A stretch of DNA of 64,000 nt from positions 1,116,001 through 1,180,000 of the forward strand of contig JAKZZE010000013.1 in the NCBI GenBank assembly GCA_024220505.1. Reading direction: 5' to 3'. This stretch comes from Rhizopus arrhizus. Lineage: Eukaryota; Mucoromycota; Mucoromycetes; Mucorales; Rhizopodaceae. How positions within the stretch are numbered: position 1 is the first letter of the stretch; every line of letters begins with the position of its first letter. The translations under genes were made by a program, and so were the position numbers. The notes below the pieces were generated by a model. It saw nothing but the letters and a program-made list of their open reading frames with translations, was not told the DNA's origin and did not search any database. Below are positions 20,486 through 31,936 of this stretch, one piece after another.

Positions 20486-21793
20486 TCCTACACACTTTCT
20501 CCTCTTTCAACAAAAGATTTTATTAAAATAACATATTATGCTTTCGTATTATCTCATTTGACTTCAATTAATAGTACTTTTTACATGTTCCATAATGAAT
20601 AATTCAAGTTCAAAAAAAAAAAAAAAAAAAAAAAAACTATTTCATCAGTTATTTTGGATAAAACATAAAAAGGCGCATTCAATTCTTTCAAGTGTGATGA
20701 TTATTTCTAGTTCTCAACCTAATTTTGTTGAAACTAAGCCTTGTTAGATACAAGTATTCTGGTATTTATTATCAAACTTTCATTTATACTGATTTAGTCA
20801 TAAACAAAGCTGGCCTTTTTTTTGTTGTCATTTTGTAAGGCAGTTAATAAACAATACATTAATTCACAAATCATCCAAAGCTAGTACGTGGAGTTGTAAA
20901 CATATACATTTTCCATCCTATTCATCTTTTTTAATCAAATTGAAGAACATAGGAATAAAGACACAAAGGCTGACATTGAATGATAATCTCCAAGACAATA
21001 TACCACAACCAGCAGAAAATTAATATGCAATGACTACTTAAATTAGTTAAAATATCCTGGCTTTCTTTTCGATGTGTAAACATGAGCAACTATGCCTATA
21101 TTATTACTAACGCTAACCTTGAGCTTGGTCATGAAAATAAAATGAATTGAACCACATGAAAAAGTTTATAAACTAATATCCATTTACTTAAAATCTTGTT
21201 GAATGCTTCATTGGTAAACACCTGTCCTATTAAGTTAGATCAACTAAAATAATACAATCGAAATAAAAAGTCTCCATGATCAATGGTAAAAATGAGGCAA
21301 AAAAAAATAACCAATCCCGTGAGTTCATTTTTGAGCATAAAATCAGTAGAAAAAAACATAGGAGCAATTATCAGGTTAAGAGTATTGGCAAAGAGAAAAA
21401 GGACAAAGATGTACAAACAAGAAAAAAGAAATTATTTGATTGTGAACAGTATAGGAGCATGAAATATTGAATCATTGCCTCATTTCAATACCTTGCTTAT
21501 TATCTAAATATTGAATAAGCTTTTAGGTTTTACAGAATTCGAGATCTCATTTTCTGCCAGAATATGAAAAAAAAAAATATTTAAAGATCTCTCTTGGCAT
21601 AATTTGATGGATAGATCTTTTTTTTTTCATTGGTAAAATTTAGTCTAGAATCATTTAAAAATTGAAAGATAGTAATCAATCCATCATATCCAATGAATGA
21701 TGCATGTTTCAGATATTTGAAACCTTTTCAAATCATTTTACATATAAAAAGGAGAAAGCTTTTTTTTTTTTTCAGTTATCAGTATATACAAAC
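20486..21793. other. Intergenic, with poly(A) tract
   Basis: AT-rich spacer with an A-run at about 20612-20636 and many short A/T runs. A 64-codon Lys-rich ORF at 21276-21470 is not supported. A CATATAAAAAG box near 21740 may be the core promoter of the GH17 gene. Confidence 0.45.
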
Positions 21794-22707
21794 ATGAAGC
21801 TTTTCTCTCTATTGACAACATTTGGTTTGATTACACTAGTATGTGCAACTGATGTCTTTTATGGCCTTAATTATGGTATCAACATCAACGCCTGTCCTAC
21901 ATTGGATCAGTATAAGGCCGACTTTAAAACTATTCAACAATACACTAATCGAGTTCGTATCTTTTCCTTATCTCCTTGTAACCAAGGACAGCTGGCTCTT
22001 CAGGCCGCAAATGCCCTCGGGATGAATATCTACTTGGGTATGTGGATCGATCGTCCAGACACATTTACCAATGAAATGAATGCTCTTACCAGTATTATCA
22101 ACTCGGGCGAAAGTCTGGATAATGTGGATGCCATTATTGTAGGATCAGAGGTGCTTTATCGTAATGATACAGATGCTAATTCATTGGCTGCATACTTGCA
22201 AAATGTTAGAAAACTTGTTACGCCCAAAGGCATTAGTGTAACAAATGCCGATGTCTATTATAAGTTCGTTCCAGTTGTGGTTGATCAATTGGACTTTTTA
22301 ATGATGTAAGTTGAGCTCTTTTTCAAGAAAATGCTTGGTTACTTATTGTTGTTTATAGGAATGCATTCCCTTACTGGGAAGGTCTCACTGCTGATCAAGG
22401 TGCAGCCGCCTTATTGGATCACTATCAAGATGCCATTAGTAGAGCTCAAGGTAAACCAGTTCGTATCTCTGAAACAGGCTGGCCATCTGCAGGTGAGAAT
22501 TTTGGTGCTTCTATTGCTTCTGAGGAAAATCAAAAGTTGTATTTATCCAACGTTTTGTGTCAAGCTCGTAAAAATAATATTGATATACTTTGGTTCTCTG
22601 CTTTTGATGAACCCTACAAGTCTGGTGTTGAACAACATTGGGGAATTATGAATTCTGACAAGACGCTCAAATCTTCTCTCTCTCCAATTACTAGCCTTGG
22701 TTGCTAA
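21794..22707 (+). CDS. Secreted GH17 glucan 1,3-beta-glucosidase-like protein
   Basis: Two exons (21794-22305 and 22359-22707; 53-bp intron) give 286 residues. The start at 21794 gives a clear signal peptide (MKLFSLLTTFGLITLVCA). The mature protein opens with YGLNYG, typical of glycoside hydrolase family 17. The acid/base glutamate is in the VGSEVLYR block and the nucleophile glutamate in ISETGWPS. There is no GPI-like C-terminal tail, so it is likely secreted into the wall space, like yeast Bgl2/Scw-type enzymes that hydrolyse or rearrange beta-1,3-glucan. The length fits the compact single-domain members. An upstream in-frame codon at 21704 would hide the signal peptide and is rejected. Confidence 0.93.
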
Positions 22708-25423
22708 TTAAATCTTGAATTTTTGGAATGCAAACATATTTGTGAAATACTTAAGTTATTAAACATGCAAAATAAAAAAAAAAGTTTTATGAGTATTTGC
22801 CAATTCAAAAAAAGGCGTTTTCAATTTCAATATGATGTCCCCAAATGGTACCTAATTTTTCCCAGGCCAGCTTCAAAATAGACCCAAAGGGGGCAAAGAA
22901 GATTTACTATATCAACAGACAGAAGTTTTATAGGCTGTTGGGCAATTAAAAAAATGATTTTTATCAAAACGGAGGATTCCATGCAAATGATGTTTCTTGT
23001 ACGAATTTAACTTTGTTCTTCTTCACTTCATTTCATAAAGCTGTTTCTATTTTATCTTATTCTAAAACTCTATATATCAGGAAATAAAGAATTAAAGGAG
23101 TTAGCAGATAGATAAGTTGCCAAATTTGATCCTATCAAATGTTAAGTCAATTTGTTAGATTACATCTGGTTCCAGTATGAAATATTATTTAATTCGTCTA
23201 CTTTAATATACCTTGTAAATTTATTTTAAGCTATTTAAAGCCATTTTGAAGCATTTGCCTTATATGTATTGTTAAGCATACTCTCGTTTATATTAACTTA
23301 TGTCTCCTCCAGAGCTTAAAGAAAAAGAGCAAAAAGAGCCACATGATTTTTTTTTTTTTTTTTTGCTTTTATCCTTTTTTTAACTTTCTCGCAGCACAAG
23401 ATCAATTGATCAATACCATGTAAACCTTGTTTAAGAAATGAACGCTTTATGCCTTATAAGCTAGAAAAGTGGTCCATTTGTGATTGTATTAGCAAGAGTT
23501 TATCCATAAATAAGGTCTATAAAGGATAGAGAGAAAAAAGCACAATGCGGCTCTTTTGGGGTTTTTTTTTGTTGAATAAAAAAGTAAAATTGTAGTAAAA
23601 TTGCAATATTAATCCTTGTTAGTTATTGAGCCTTAGTTATGGATACCGCTAATAGAGCTTCGTTGCTTTTGTATGACATTTCTCATTGACATGGCAAACT
23701 CTTTCTAAAGTCACTAGTATTTCTTGACTTATCTCTTGGTTCTTCCGCTTTTCATAACAACTTTACTTGATAGATTGTTCTTATAGACCTAATTGACTTG
23801 CAACTTGCTTTTCCTGTAGTTTAGCTCCCTGCTCACATGTCCAGCTTCCGTCATTAATGCAATTGTTTTATCCATGTTGCTACATGTACTTTACTATATC
23901 AAAGAAAATGATGGGCGCCTACCAGAAAAAATCAGTCATGTAACCTTGCCTCCTATAGAACCTCATCCATGCTTGGGCTTCTCAACTATGTGTCTACATC
24001 AATTGAAGGATGAGTTGGATGCACTTTAACTTGGATGATTTACTCTTCTTATGACGAGATAACCATAGCGTTCAGTACATTAGTTTCAATTAGATCTTTT
24101 CATTTGTAAAGCAATCACTCCTTTTCATCTTGCTGAAGCTATTCTTTATCATTGTGGAATATAGCTCAGTCAAAGTTACTTTTTCACAATGTTCTATCCT
24201 ATTTATATGCCGATTTTAGGTTATCTTTTCCGTCACCAAGGCTTCTACATCGTATTCATTCCAATCTTTTTCAATCAACCTATTTCCAGGTTCGTGATGT
24301 GTTAAAGAAAATCCCTTTTTTTTGTATACCTCTTCCCTTCTTACTACCTCTTCTACATTGATTTTATAATATAAATTTCATGATAGATACTTTCAATACT
24401 CTGATTTTACATCCTGTTTCTATCATTTTGGCTTCAAATGCTTGCAAATACCTTTCAATCTTACTTTCAATGTACTTGGTTTTCCTTTTGTGATTATTTC
24501 TGGATTATGCTCTCTTGGCTATTTACATACTCATTGGTCTTTGATGGCTGATTGTGCTCATTTTGTCTTTACTGGGTTATAGATATTTCATATAAAAAGA
24601 CCAAATTTAGAATGGGTTGTAAACTTATGAATATAGTAAGGGTTCTTTTTCCATTGATAATTAAAAGAGTAATGATGGCAAGTGTTGAACAAGAGAGGGA
24701 GAGAGAGGTTCGATGACCAAGAGGTATTATCTAGAGCATTAGTAGACAAATAGAATTGATTGACAAAGAAGCTTGACAAACAATATTAATCCACATCAGT
24801 TAATTAGCTTGAACAACTTTCTTGGGATGTCTATTGTAAAATGCATACCTGCTTTAGACATCTCAATAAAACTGGTACCATCCATTATTGAGTCAGAACA
24901 AACAAAAGTTGTTCGATCTATTGAATATAGTTAGTCCTCTGTCTCTTCTACTATTAGTACAAAACCAGTAGAGCAAAATGGGCAGTGAGGTGCTTATTTT
25001 ATGCTAAAGAGGGATCATTTTATCCAAGGACATACTTTGTCACCGTGCATACATATAATAAGGATTTAGAGAGGAACGACTCTGGACCAATAATATGTTT
25101 TCCACGAATTGAGACACCATCAGGTTCACTAGCCATACTAATACCAAGTGGAGTAAAATGCAGAGTAGACTGAAAAAATAGTAGTCATTTTAAGCAAATT
25201 GACAAAGAGATAGTATGAAATAGACTAACGGCCAAAAATAAATGAGGAAATATAATGGCTTTTAAAGTATTTGAAAGAGAATAAGTTACCTATTATCAAT
25301 TAAGCTATGATTCTGAAATGACTGTATTTATATATGAATTATACACTAAATTACAATGAGAGTAATGAGAGTAATATTTTTTTGTAAAATAAAAAAGCTA
25401 CATATTTATATGAATCTCCTTTC

Positions 25424-25511
<88 letters not shown>

Positions 25512-26684
25512 AAAAAATGACGATATGTTTGGTACACATATTTTATCAAATAATTTTCTTGATTATTTTTTTTTTTGTTTATCATTCCCAATTTCACCCC
25601 TTTATATACCATGTTTCACACAAACGGAGTGTACAAAAAAGGCAACACCATTCACAGCTTACATTATTTATATAGATAAAATTGAAAAATATGAAAAACA
25701 GTATTCAAAGTGTATTTTATTAATTTTACTAAGTCTTTTTTTTCTTACTTGACAGACTATCAATTATTTACCTAACTTGCATCAAGTGAATAGCGATGGT
25801 AGCACAGCATAATTCTTGTATTTCAAAATAATCTTTCTTGAGTGACATATAAAAAAAAATCATTCATGTGGTCATTAAAGGGATAAGCTCCTTTGCGAAA
25901 AAGATAAAGGTAATTACTTGATCCCTTCCTACAGTAATTGACATCAGTAAAGATATCCTATCGCTTTTGAACTTTATTAAGGCTAACTTGGCCCCTTTTT
26001 TCTCTTTTTTAAAAATCACATGCTAAGCAAATCCTGTTGCATGTTATGTTACATATGGCTGGGAATGTGCTTTCTTTTTATTTTATTTTTAAAAGAAAAC
26101 AGTGGTAAGGACCATTTTTACTAAAAGAGAAAGATATTTATTCCAGGTGAGGCTCAGGAGGCTTTTCTTTTGATACTTAATTTTTATTAGTAAAGAAGGC
26201 AAAGCTTGAGGAAAGGGGAATAACGGCCTTTAAAATCTTATAAGACGTTTATGCAGATTGGTGTACAAATAATAAAAAGAACTCACAGAAATACTTTTTT
26301 CTTATTCTTTTCCTTTAATGTTTCATGGAAAAATTCTATTATTTTCTAAGAAATAAATAAAAAGCAAAGGGTGCACAATAAAAGTTAAAAATGAGGAGAT
26401 GGCTCACATTTATTTGTTATCATAAAACAATATCGCTCTCTATTTATTATTCCATTTATAGATAAATATATATTTAAATTGCTATACTATTTAAAATAAT
26501 AATATAATTTACATAAAAATAGAAAAAAACATATGTATATATAAAGATAGATGAGTATTTTGCTGCTTTTTCATCCAATAGAATCCATGTTTTCTGGATA
26601 AAGTGCTTTATTATTTTTCAAAACATCAATTTCTTATTCCTCATGTAGATTAAATAAAAAGTGTGTGTATTAATCTCGGAATAG
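22708..26684. other. Long gene-poor region
   Basis: About 4 kb of AT-rich, stop-dense DNA. It holds a T-tract at about 23347-23364, the 81-nt poly(T) at 25427-25507, and many short A/T runs. ORFs of 60-70 codons here have simple composition and no motif. No tRNA, LTR or transposase similarity was found by eye. Confidence 0.5.
25427..25507. repeat. 81-nt poly(T) tract
   Basis: An uninterrupted run of 81 thymines. Read on the minus strand it creates artificial poly-lysine ORFs, which are not genes. It could be a retroposed poly(A) tail (minus orientation) or a slippage-expanded tract. Confidence 0.95.
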
Positions 26685-27278
26685 ACTAACTTATCCCCAA
26701 GAAACGTTGTTTGATGAAAACCAATTTGAAAGTTTCTTCCTTGGGTAAAATATTCTATGGATCATCTTGTTCTTGCACTTACATATAAATGTAGTTATGA
26801 TGCTTTTGTGATGTCTAAGGATAGTCTTATTGAACTTGGTCACAATGATTTTAATGAAAAAATAATGGGCATGTTTTACATTAAACCTAATTATCCTGGC
26901 AGGAGTTCTCATGTAAATTAAAATAACAATAATATTGGGAACACAATTGTAATAGTGCTAATTAGATTTGTAATGGTGGGTTCTTTGTCATGGAACATTT
27001 CCGAGGCATTGGTGTCGGTATTGCTATGGGTGAAGCATTTAAAATATTAGTGCCTGCTATTGGATATAAAGCGTCTGTATTTAATCTTGTTTATGAAACT
27101 AATATTGCTTCAGTATCAATTTGGAGAAAGCTTGGATTTCAAGAAGTAGGACGTATTCCTCAAGCTGGAAGGTAAATTGCATATTCAACAAGTTAAAAAC
27201 TCAAATATTGCTGTTAGATTAAAGAATAGTCCTGGAAAATTAGTAGATGCCATAATCTTTTATCATGACTTTTCATAA
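26685..27278 (+). CDS. GNAT N-acetyltransferase, 5' exon not found
   Basis: I assembled four exons: 26685-26744, 26795-26912, 26966-27171 and 27218-27278. Introns are GT-AG of 50, 53 and 46 bp, and every phase agrees, giving 147 residues. The protein has CNGGFFV and RGIGVGIAMGEAF (acetyl-CoA binding Q/RxxGxG/A), then YKASVFNLVYETNIASVSIWRKLGFQEVGR, the classic C-terminal GNAT strand-helix. It resembles fungal GNATs such as Mpr1-like enzymes. Full members are about 200-230 residues, so an N-terminal exon with the start codon is missing or diverged. The clean splice phases argue for a real gene; the absent 5' end leaves pseudogene status open. Confidence 0.75.
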
Positions 27279-28959
27279 TAAATGAATAAATAAATCAATA
27301 TATAATTTTTTAAAAAAAAACGCTTTTAATATTAGAGGAACAATATCTATGTGCATATACTTGGAGGTTCTTTGGTTGATTGATTTGATGTTTAATAATT
27401 TTCAACTGTATTTTTTATTTTTTTTTAGTTGGCCATTTTACATAAAGAATAACCTTTGATCAAACGACATGACCACTATTGAGCTGACACAAGAGGCGCC
27501 ACAAGAAGAATAGAAATCAATAATTTGGCGAAGCTAAAGACTGTGCTGATGCACAAGTAATCTATATCCAGAAACAGTGCAATTAGTTTACGAACACTGC
27601 AGACAGTTTATTTTTATGTAAAAAAAGAAAACCGAATATTGTCTAGAGATTGATATCCATAAAGTAGAAAATCGCATAAGCTTTTTGAGCTTATGATGTT
27701 CAACAGAAGGGTTAAGAAAATTAATGGTCAATTACGCATGGAGCAAATTAATTATTCAGCAATTGTATAATACTGGGCGAAGAGAGGGATTAGTTTCCGC
27801 TGTTGCTGCTGCTACTATTATGCATCCAAAACGCAAATCATCGAGTTTGATTAAGTTCCAAACTATATATGTAAATGTTCATAATTCATTCATCATTCTC
27901 TTGCTAACTATCTTTAATGCAGTAAAATCTCTTACTTATATATCCTTTCAGTATAAATTAGTAAACCTTGTTGCTATGTGGAGTGTTTACAAAAAAAAAA
28001 AAAAAAAAAAAAAAGAAAAAAGTCAGTTACTTTCAGTTTGTTTTCAACAGAAAAAGGCAGTTTGATGCCTCTAACATGATTTCTTCATGATTTAAAAATC
28101 ATGCAAGGCACAAGTTTAGTATTACTATCTTTACGTTATATTTTTTTATGGTTGGTATCAACCACAAAAGTAGTCAAGCATCATCTTTCAATGCTTTGAT
28201 CACATCGTGACTTTGAAAACATTTCAAAATCCCCTACAATCGTAGGAACAGGGATACTATCGACTTGAACAGCAAGAAAGTTTCTAGAGTGTTCCGTATG
28301 GTTTTAAATGTTGAATATCTGCAGAAAGCTAACAACAGTGTTTCAAGTAAAAGCAACTTGTCCACTGAGCCCTTTTACTTTACATATCAATGATAGCAAA
28401 CCAGGTTTAGTTTAAATCAGTTTTTTTTTCTTAGCTACTACTTGTGTCGAACCTCTAGCCATGTTTCTAAAAGCCATCTCTTTCAGCTTTAGGCTATGTT
28501 CACACCAGTGGATCATGTTTGCAGAAGGGATGGCGACAGTAAGGCTCCATCCAAACTAGTCTGGTATATTAATTTGGAGGAATCGTGTTCTGAACAAGGG
28601 GTATTAAACAAGAATGATGTTGAAATGTATAAAACCAGATGTTTAGTTGAAAAAAAGAAAGTTATTCAAGTATTGGATGACATTCTTTTTGTTTATCTTG
28701 ACCAAATCACGAGCATTCTTGAACCTTAAAAAGAAATTCTTGACATTCAACTGCAAAGACATGTGCTTCTCATCTTTTCATACCTGATTACTGCCGATAA
28801 CAATGATCTACAGTAATAAGCATAGTGAAATACAGCAGCAAACCTTTATTTTTTAGTTGTGCAAATTGTTCTCCATACAGAATTGTCAACTTTGATCTTA
28901 TTAAATGGCCAAAGATCATAAGCAGTTTCATCGTGTTTTTTATTCATTAAATATACATG

Positions 28960-28992
<33 letters not shown>

Positions 28993-29786
28993 CACAAGTC
29001 TATAATACCTCTTTTGTTTAAAGATTTATTATTTACAATACAAATTTTAATTAAACATCATTCGATAGGCAGAGGATTCAATAATGATAATCAATATTTA
29101 CTTGCTTTACATATTGCATTATAGAATTCTGCTTTTCTTTTCCTTTTTCGATACTAGAATTATTACCTGTTTTATCAGGAATCAGAGGGCTAGCAGAATG
29201 GCTATATCTTGTAAACATTGTACTTGTTCTTTAAAGTCACAATAAGCCATAAATTCGAACAATGCCTTTGGACTTAAAGCAACAATACCTTATATCCTCC
29301 GATTTGTTTTCCCATCATCAAACCGGTATCGTTCCATTCCTCCTTCTTTTCCTCATGTTGCTGATAACCAGTACACATAAAGCTGTCGATCAAATAATTT
29401 TTTTTATAAAAGCACCTTGAAACAAATAAAAGTGATATAGAATAACTTTATCTTTATTGAAAGATGACAAATGGCAATTTTAACTGTATGACTGTGAAAT
29501 CATGTTTGGAAAACCTAAAGAATAGAGCCAGTGCAAATAAACTCACTGACAGATGTACAGATACTAAGAACGCGTTGGATGAAGGGACATGTCTTTTTAT
29601 CATACGCGGTTTGAATTCACTGACAGACTCACAAAATTGACAAGCAGTCAAAGCAAGATTTAGAGAACCGCAAACTGTCAGATTTTCTCTAACCCTTTTT
29701 TTTTTTTTTTTTTTTTTTCCTGAATGAGTCTTGTTGAAATAAAGCAATGCGAAAACAAATATTTGATATTTAAAGCAAAAGGTTTA
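27279..29786. other. Gene-poor region with poly(A) tracts
   Basis: It contains A-runs at about 27989-28012 and 28960-28987 and a T-run at about 29697-29718. A 77-codon ORF at 28496-28729 has plausible composition but no motif or splice partner. An ORF at 27724-28065 ends in a poly-Lys run and is not supported. Confidence 0.45.
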
Positions 29787-30344
29787 ATAACAAAAGATAC
29801 AGAGTTCATTGTGTTTAATAAAAAAATAAAGATGTTGAGCGATTAAGAAAAGAATATAGAATTGTAGGTGCTTTATGTGGAACCTTACCCGACTATCCTC
29901 TACAGAATACATTTTATGGTCTTCCACTTTGTCTATCGCCAGAAGAAGTCGATCTTCTCTTGAGTTTGAGTAAGTAAAGCGATTAGAATGCATTGTCTCA
30001 TGCTCTTCTTGGCTAGATGCCGCCACAGTAAAAAATACGAAATCAACACCGAGTTTACCGAAAAGGAATGACGTGTTTCGCTATTTCTGGTCTTTAAACT
30101 ATCACATCACCAGTGGATACAAGTTTGGTGGTGACTATTTGCTGTATCCGGGAGATCCCATGTGCTTTCACAGTCAGTTCATTGTCTCTGTGAAAAAGAG
30201 AAGGAAGCCATTTTACCAAAAGAGATTGTTTTGATGGGAAGACTAGCAACCAACGTGAAAAAGATGTTTCTTTTGGCTGGACCAAGAGAGGATGGAGCCA
30301 AGAATGAGATGATGACTTATTCTGTAGAGTGGGCGGGTTTTTAA
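29787..30344 (+). pseudogene. SEN34: tRNA-splicing endonuclease subunit Sen34-like, degenerate
   Basis: Sequence matching the Sen34/TSEN34 catalytic subunit lies in two exons (to 29969 and from 30017, 47-bp GT-AG intron). The N-terminal LRKEYRIVGAL...FYGLPL block is followed by the nuclease domain. That domain has KFGGDYLLYPGDP (catalytic Tyr), FHSQF (catalytic His) and NVKKMFLL (catalytic Lys), and ends in YSVEWAGF. Sen34 cuts the 3' splice site of pre-tRNA introns as part of the SEN tetramer. This copy has ATA where ATG is expected at 29787, a frame break in the A-run near 29826, and another at the A-run near 30190. It is either a decayed paralog or carries homopolymer sequencing errors; the lost start favours decay. 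Confidence 0.8.
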
Positions 30345-30544
30345 GTTGTGAAATGATCTACATTTGTAAAGAAAACTGTTTTTAAATGAATCGTATGGGG
30401 ACAATCATCAAATCAGTTACTGCATAACACACAAGAATGATCTACAGCAAGAAAAAAAAATGCACTGAGGGGGAGATAAAGTGATCATACTTTTTATTGT
30501 GTCAAAATTAAAAAAAGATAAACTCCTTTAAACGTATTGTATAA

Positions 30545-30548
<4 letters not shown>

Positions 30549-30592
<44 letters not shown>
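30549..30592. repeat. 44-nt poly(T) tract just upstream of GT15 start
   Basis: An uninterrupted run of 44 thymines ends five bases before the ATG at 30598. It must lie in the promoter or 5' UTR. Poly(dT) tracts exclude nucleosomes in fungi, so a promoter role is possible; expansion by slippage is the alternative. Confidence 0.9.
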
Positions 30593-30593
<1 letters not shown>

Positions 30594-30597
30594 GGTC

Positions 30598-31834
30598 ATG
30601 ATTAAACAGTTTAGAAAACCATTACTTTTAGTAACCACCTTTCTTTGCTTTTTCGGCATCTTGTTTTATGGTTCTCGACTGGCACGACCTTCGACTTCAT
30701 CTGTGACCATTCACCCTTCCATCGAGAACAATCCCAATCTCTTGCCCGTCCGCCAGAACACCACACGAGTCAAGGCTGCCTTTGTGATCCTCACGAGAAA
30801 CAGCGAGCTGGAGGCGCTCAGGAAGACGATGCAGCAGCTCGAGGCCAGATTCAATCACAAGTTTCAGTATCCCTACGTCTTTTTGAACGATGTCGAATTC
30901 ACAGAGGAATTCAAAACACTGACCAGGAGCATGACCGATGCCGAGATCAAGTATGGTCTGATACCCAAAGAACACTGGAGTTATCCAGACTGGATCGATA
31001 TCAAAAAGGCAGATGAATCAAGACACAAGATGGGCGCGGCCAATATCATCTATGGTGACAGCCTTTCCTATCGACACATGTGCAGGTAAGAAAGAGCAAC
31101 CGTGTAGGGTCAAGGGGCTCATCCTGTCACTAGATTTGAAAGTGGCTTCTTTTATCGTCATCCGCTGATGCAAGAATACGAATACTATTGGCGTGTGGAG
31201 CCTGGGGTAGAGTATTCGTGTGATATTGATTATGATCCATTCTTGTACATGAAAGAAAATAACAAAAAGTACGGTTGGACACTTTCACTCATCGAATATG
31301 AATCGACCATTCCTACCCTCTGGAAGACAGTCAAGTCTTTTATGAAGGACTATCCACAGCTGATACCCAAAAACAACCTGATCGACTTCATCTCTTACAA
31401 TCACGGCAAGGATTACAACCTCTGTCATTTTTGGAGTAATTTTGAGATTGGGGATTTAAAGTTTTTGAAAAGTGAAGCTTATTCTACCTTTTTTGATTAC
31501 TTGGATAAATCGGGTGGATTCTTTTATGAAAGGTAGGAGGATCCGAAAGCATCTGGTGAGACTTTATTAACGACGATAGGTGGGGTGATGCTCCTGTTCA
31601 TTCGATTGCGGTGGGTATCTTTTTGAATAAATCAGAAGTACACTTTTTTAATGATATTGGATATAAACACGATCCGTTCATGCATTGTCCGATTGCAAGA
31701 GAATTACAAAAGAAATGTCACTGTAATGCGCAAGAGAGTTTTGGTAAGTAAAGATGAGATGAATGGTTCCGATTGACTTATTTAATGCAGATGACACATC
31801 CAATTCTTGTTTACGTCGATGGATGGAAGTTTAA
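30598..31834 (+). CDS. GT15 alpha-1,2-mannosyltransferase (Kre2/Mnt1-type)
   Basis: Four exons (30598-31085, 31134-31532, 31580-31743, 31791-31834; introns 46-48 bp) give 364 residues. An N-terminal cytoplasmic tail and one membrane segment (about residues 8-26) make a type II Golgi protein. The catalytic domain has the [20 protein letters not shown] block that binds GDP-mannose and metal. It also has [13 protein letters not shown] with the proposed catalytic glutamate, and the [14 protein letters not shown] end motif. Family members extend O- and N-linked mannose chains from GDP-mannose in the Golgi. A 44-nt poly(T) lies right before the start codon. Confidence 0.95.
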
Positions 31835-31936
31835 TAATAAAATAACAATGAAGAATGAATTATGAAATACAATTGTTTTTTTTTTCTTAAAAAAAAAAGT
31901 TTATACTTGAACCGCGATATGATTGCCCACACGCAC

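Noticed and set aside
25351..25612. Two poly-lysine ORFs on the minus strand
   Set aside because: They are produced by the 81-nt poly(T) tract; flanking residues carry no motif.
26691..26912. 73-codon minus-strand ORF
   Set aside because: It is antisense to the first two recovered exons of the GNAT gene, which splice in phase on the plus strand.
27724..28065. 113-codon ORF as a transposase N-terminus
   Set aside because: A faint resemblance to the helix-turn-helix region only, ending in a poly-Lys run from an A-tract.
28496..28729. 77-codon ORF
   Set aside because: Composition is acceptable, but no domain, neighbouring exon or homologous block could be seen, so it is not listed as a gene.
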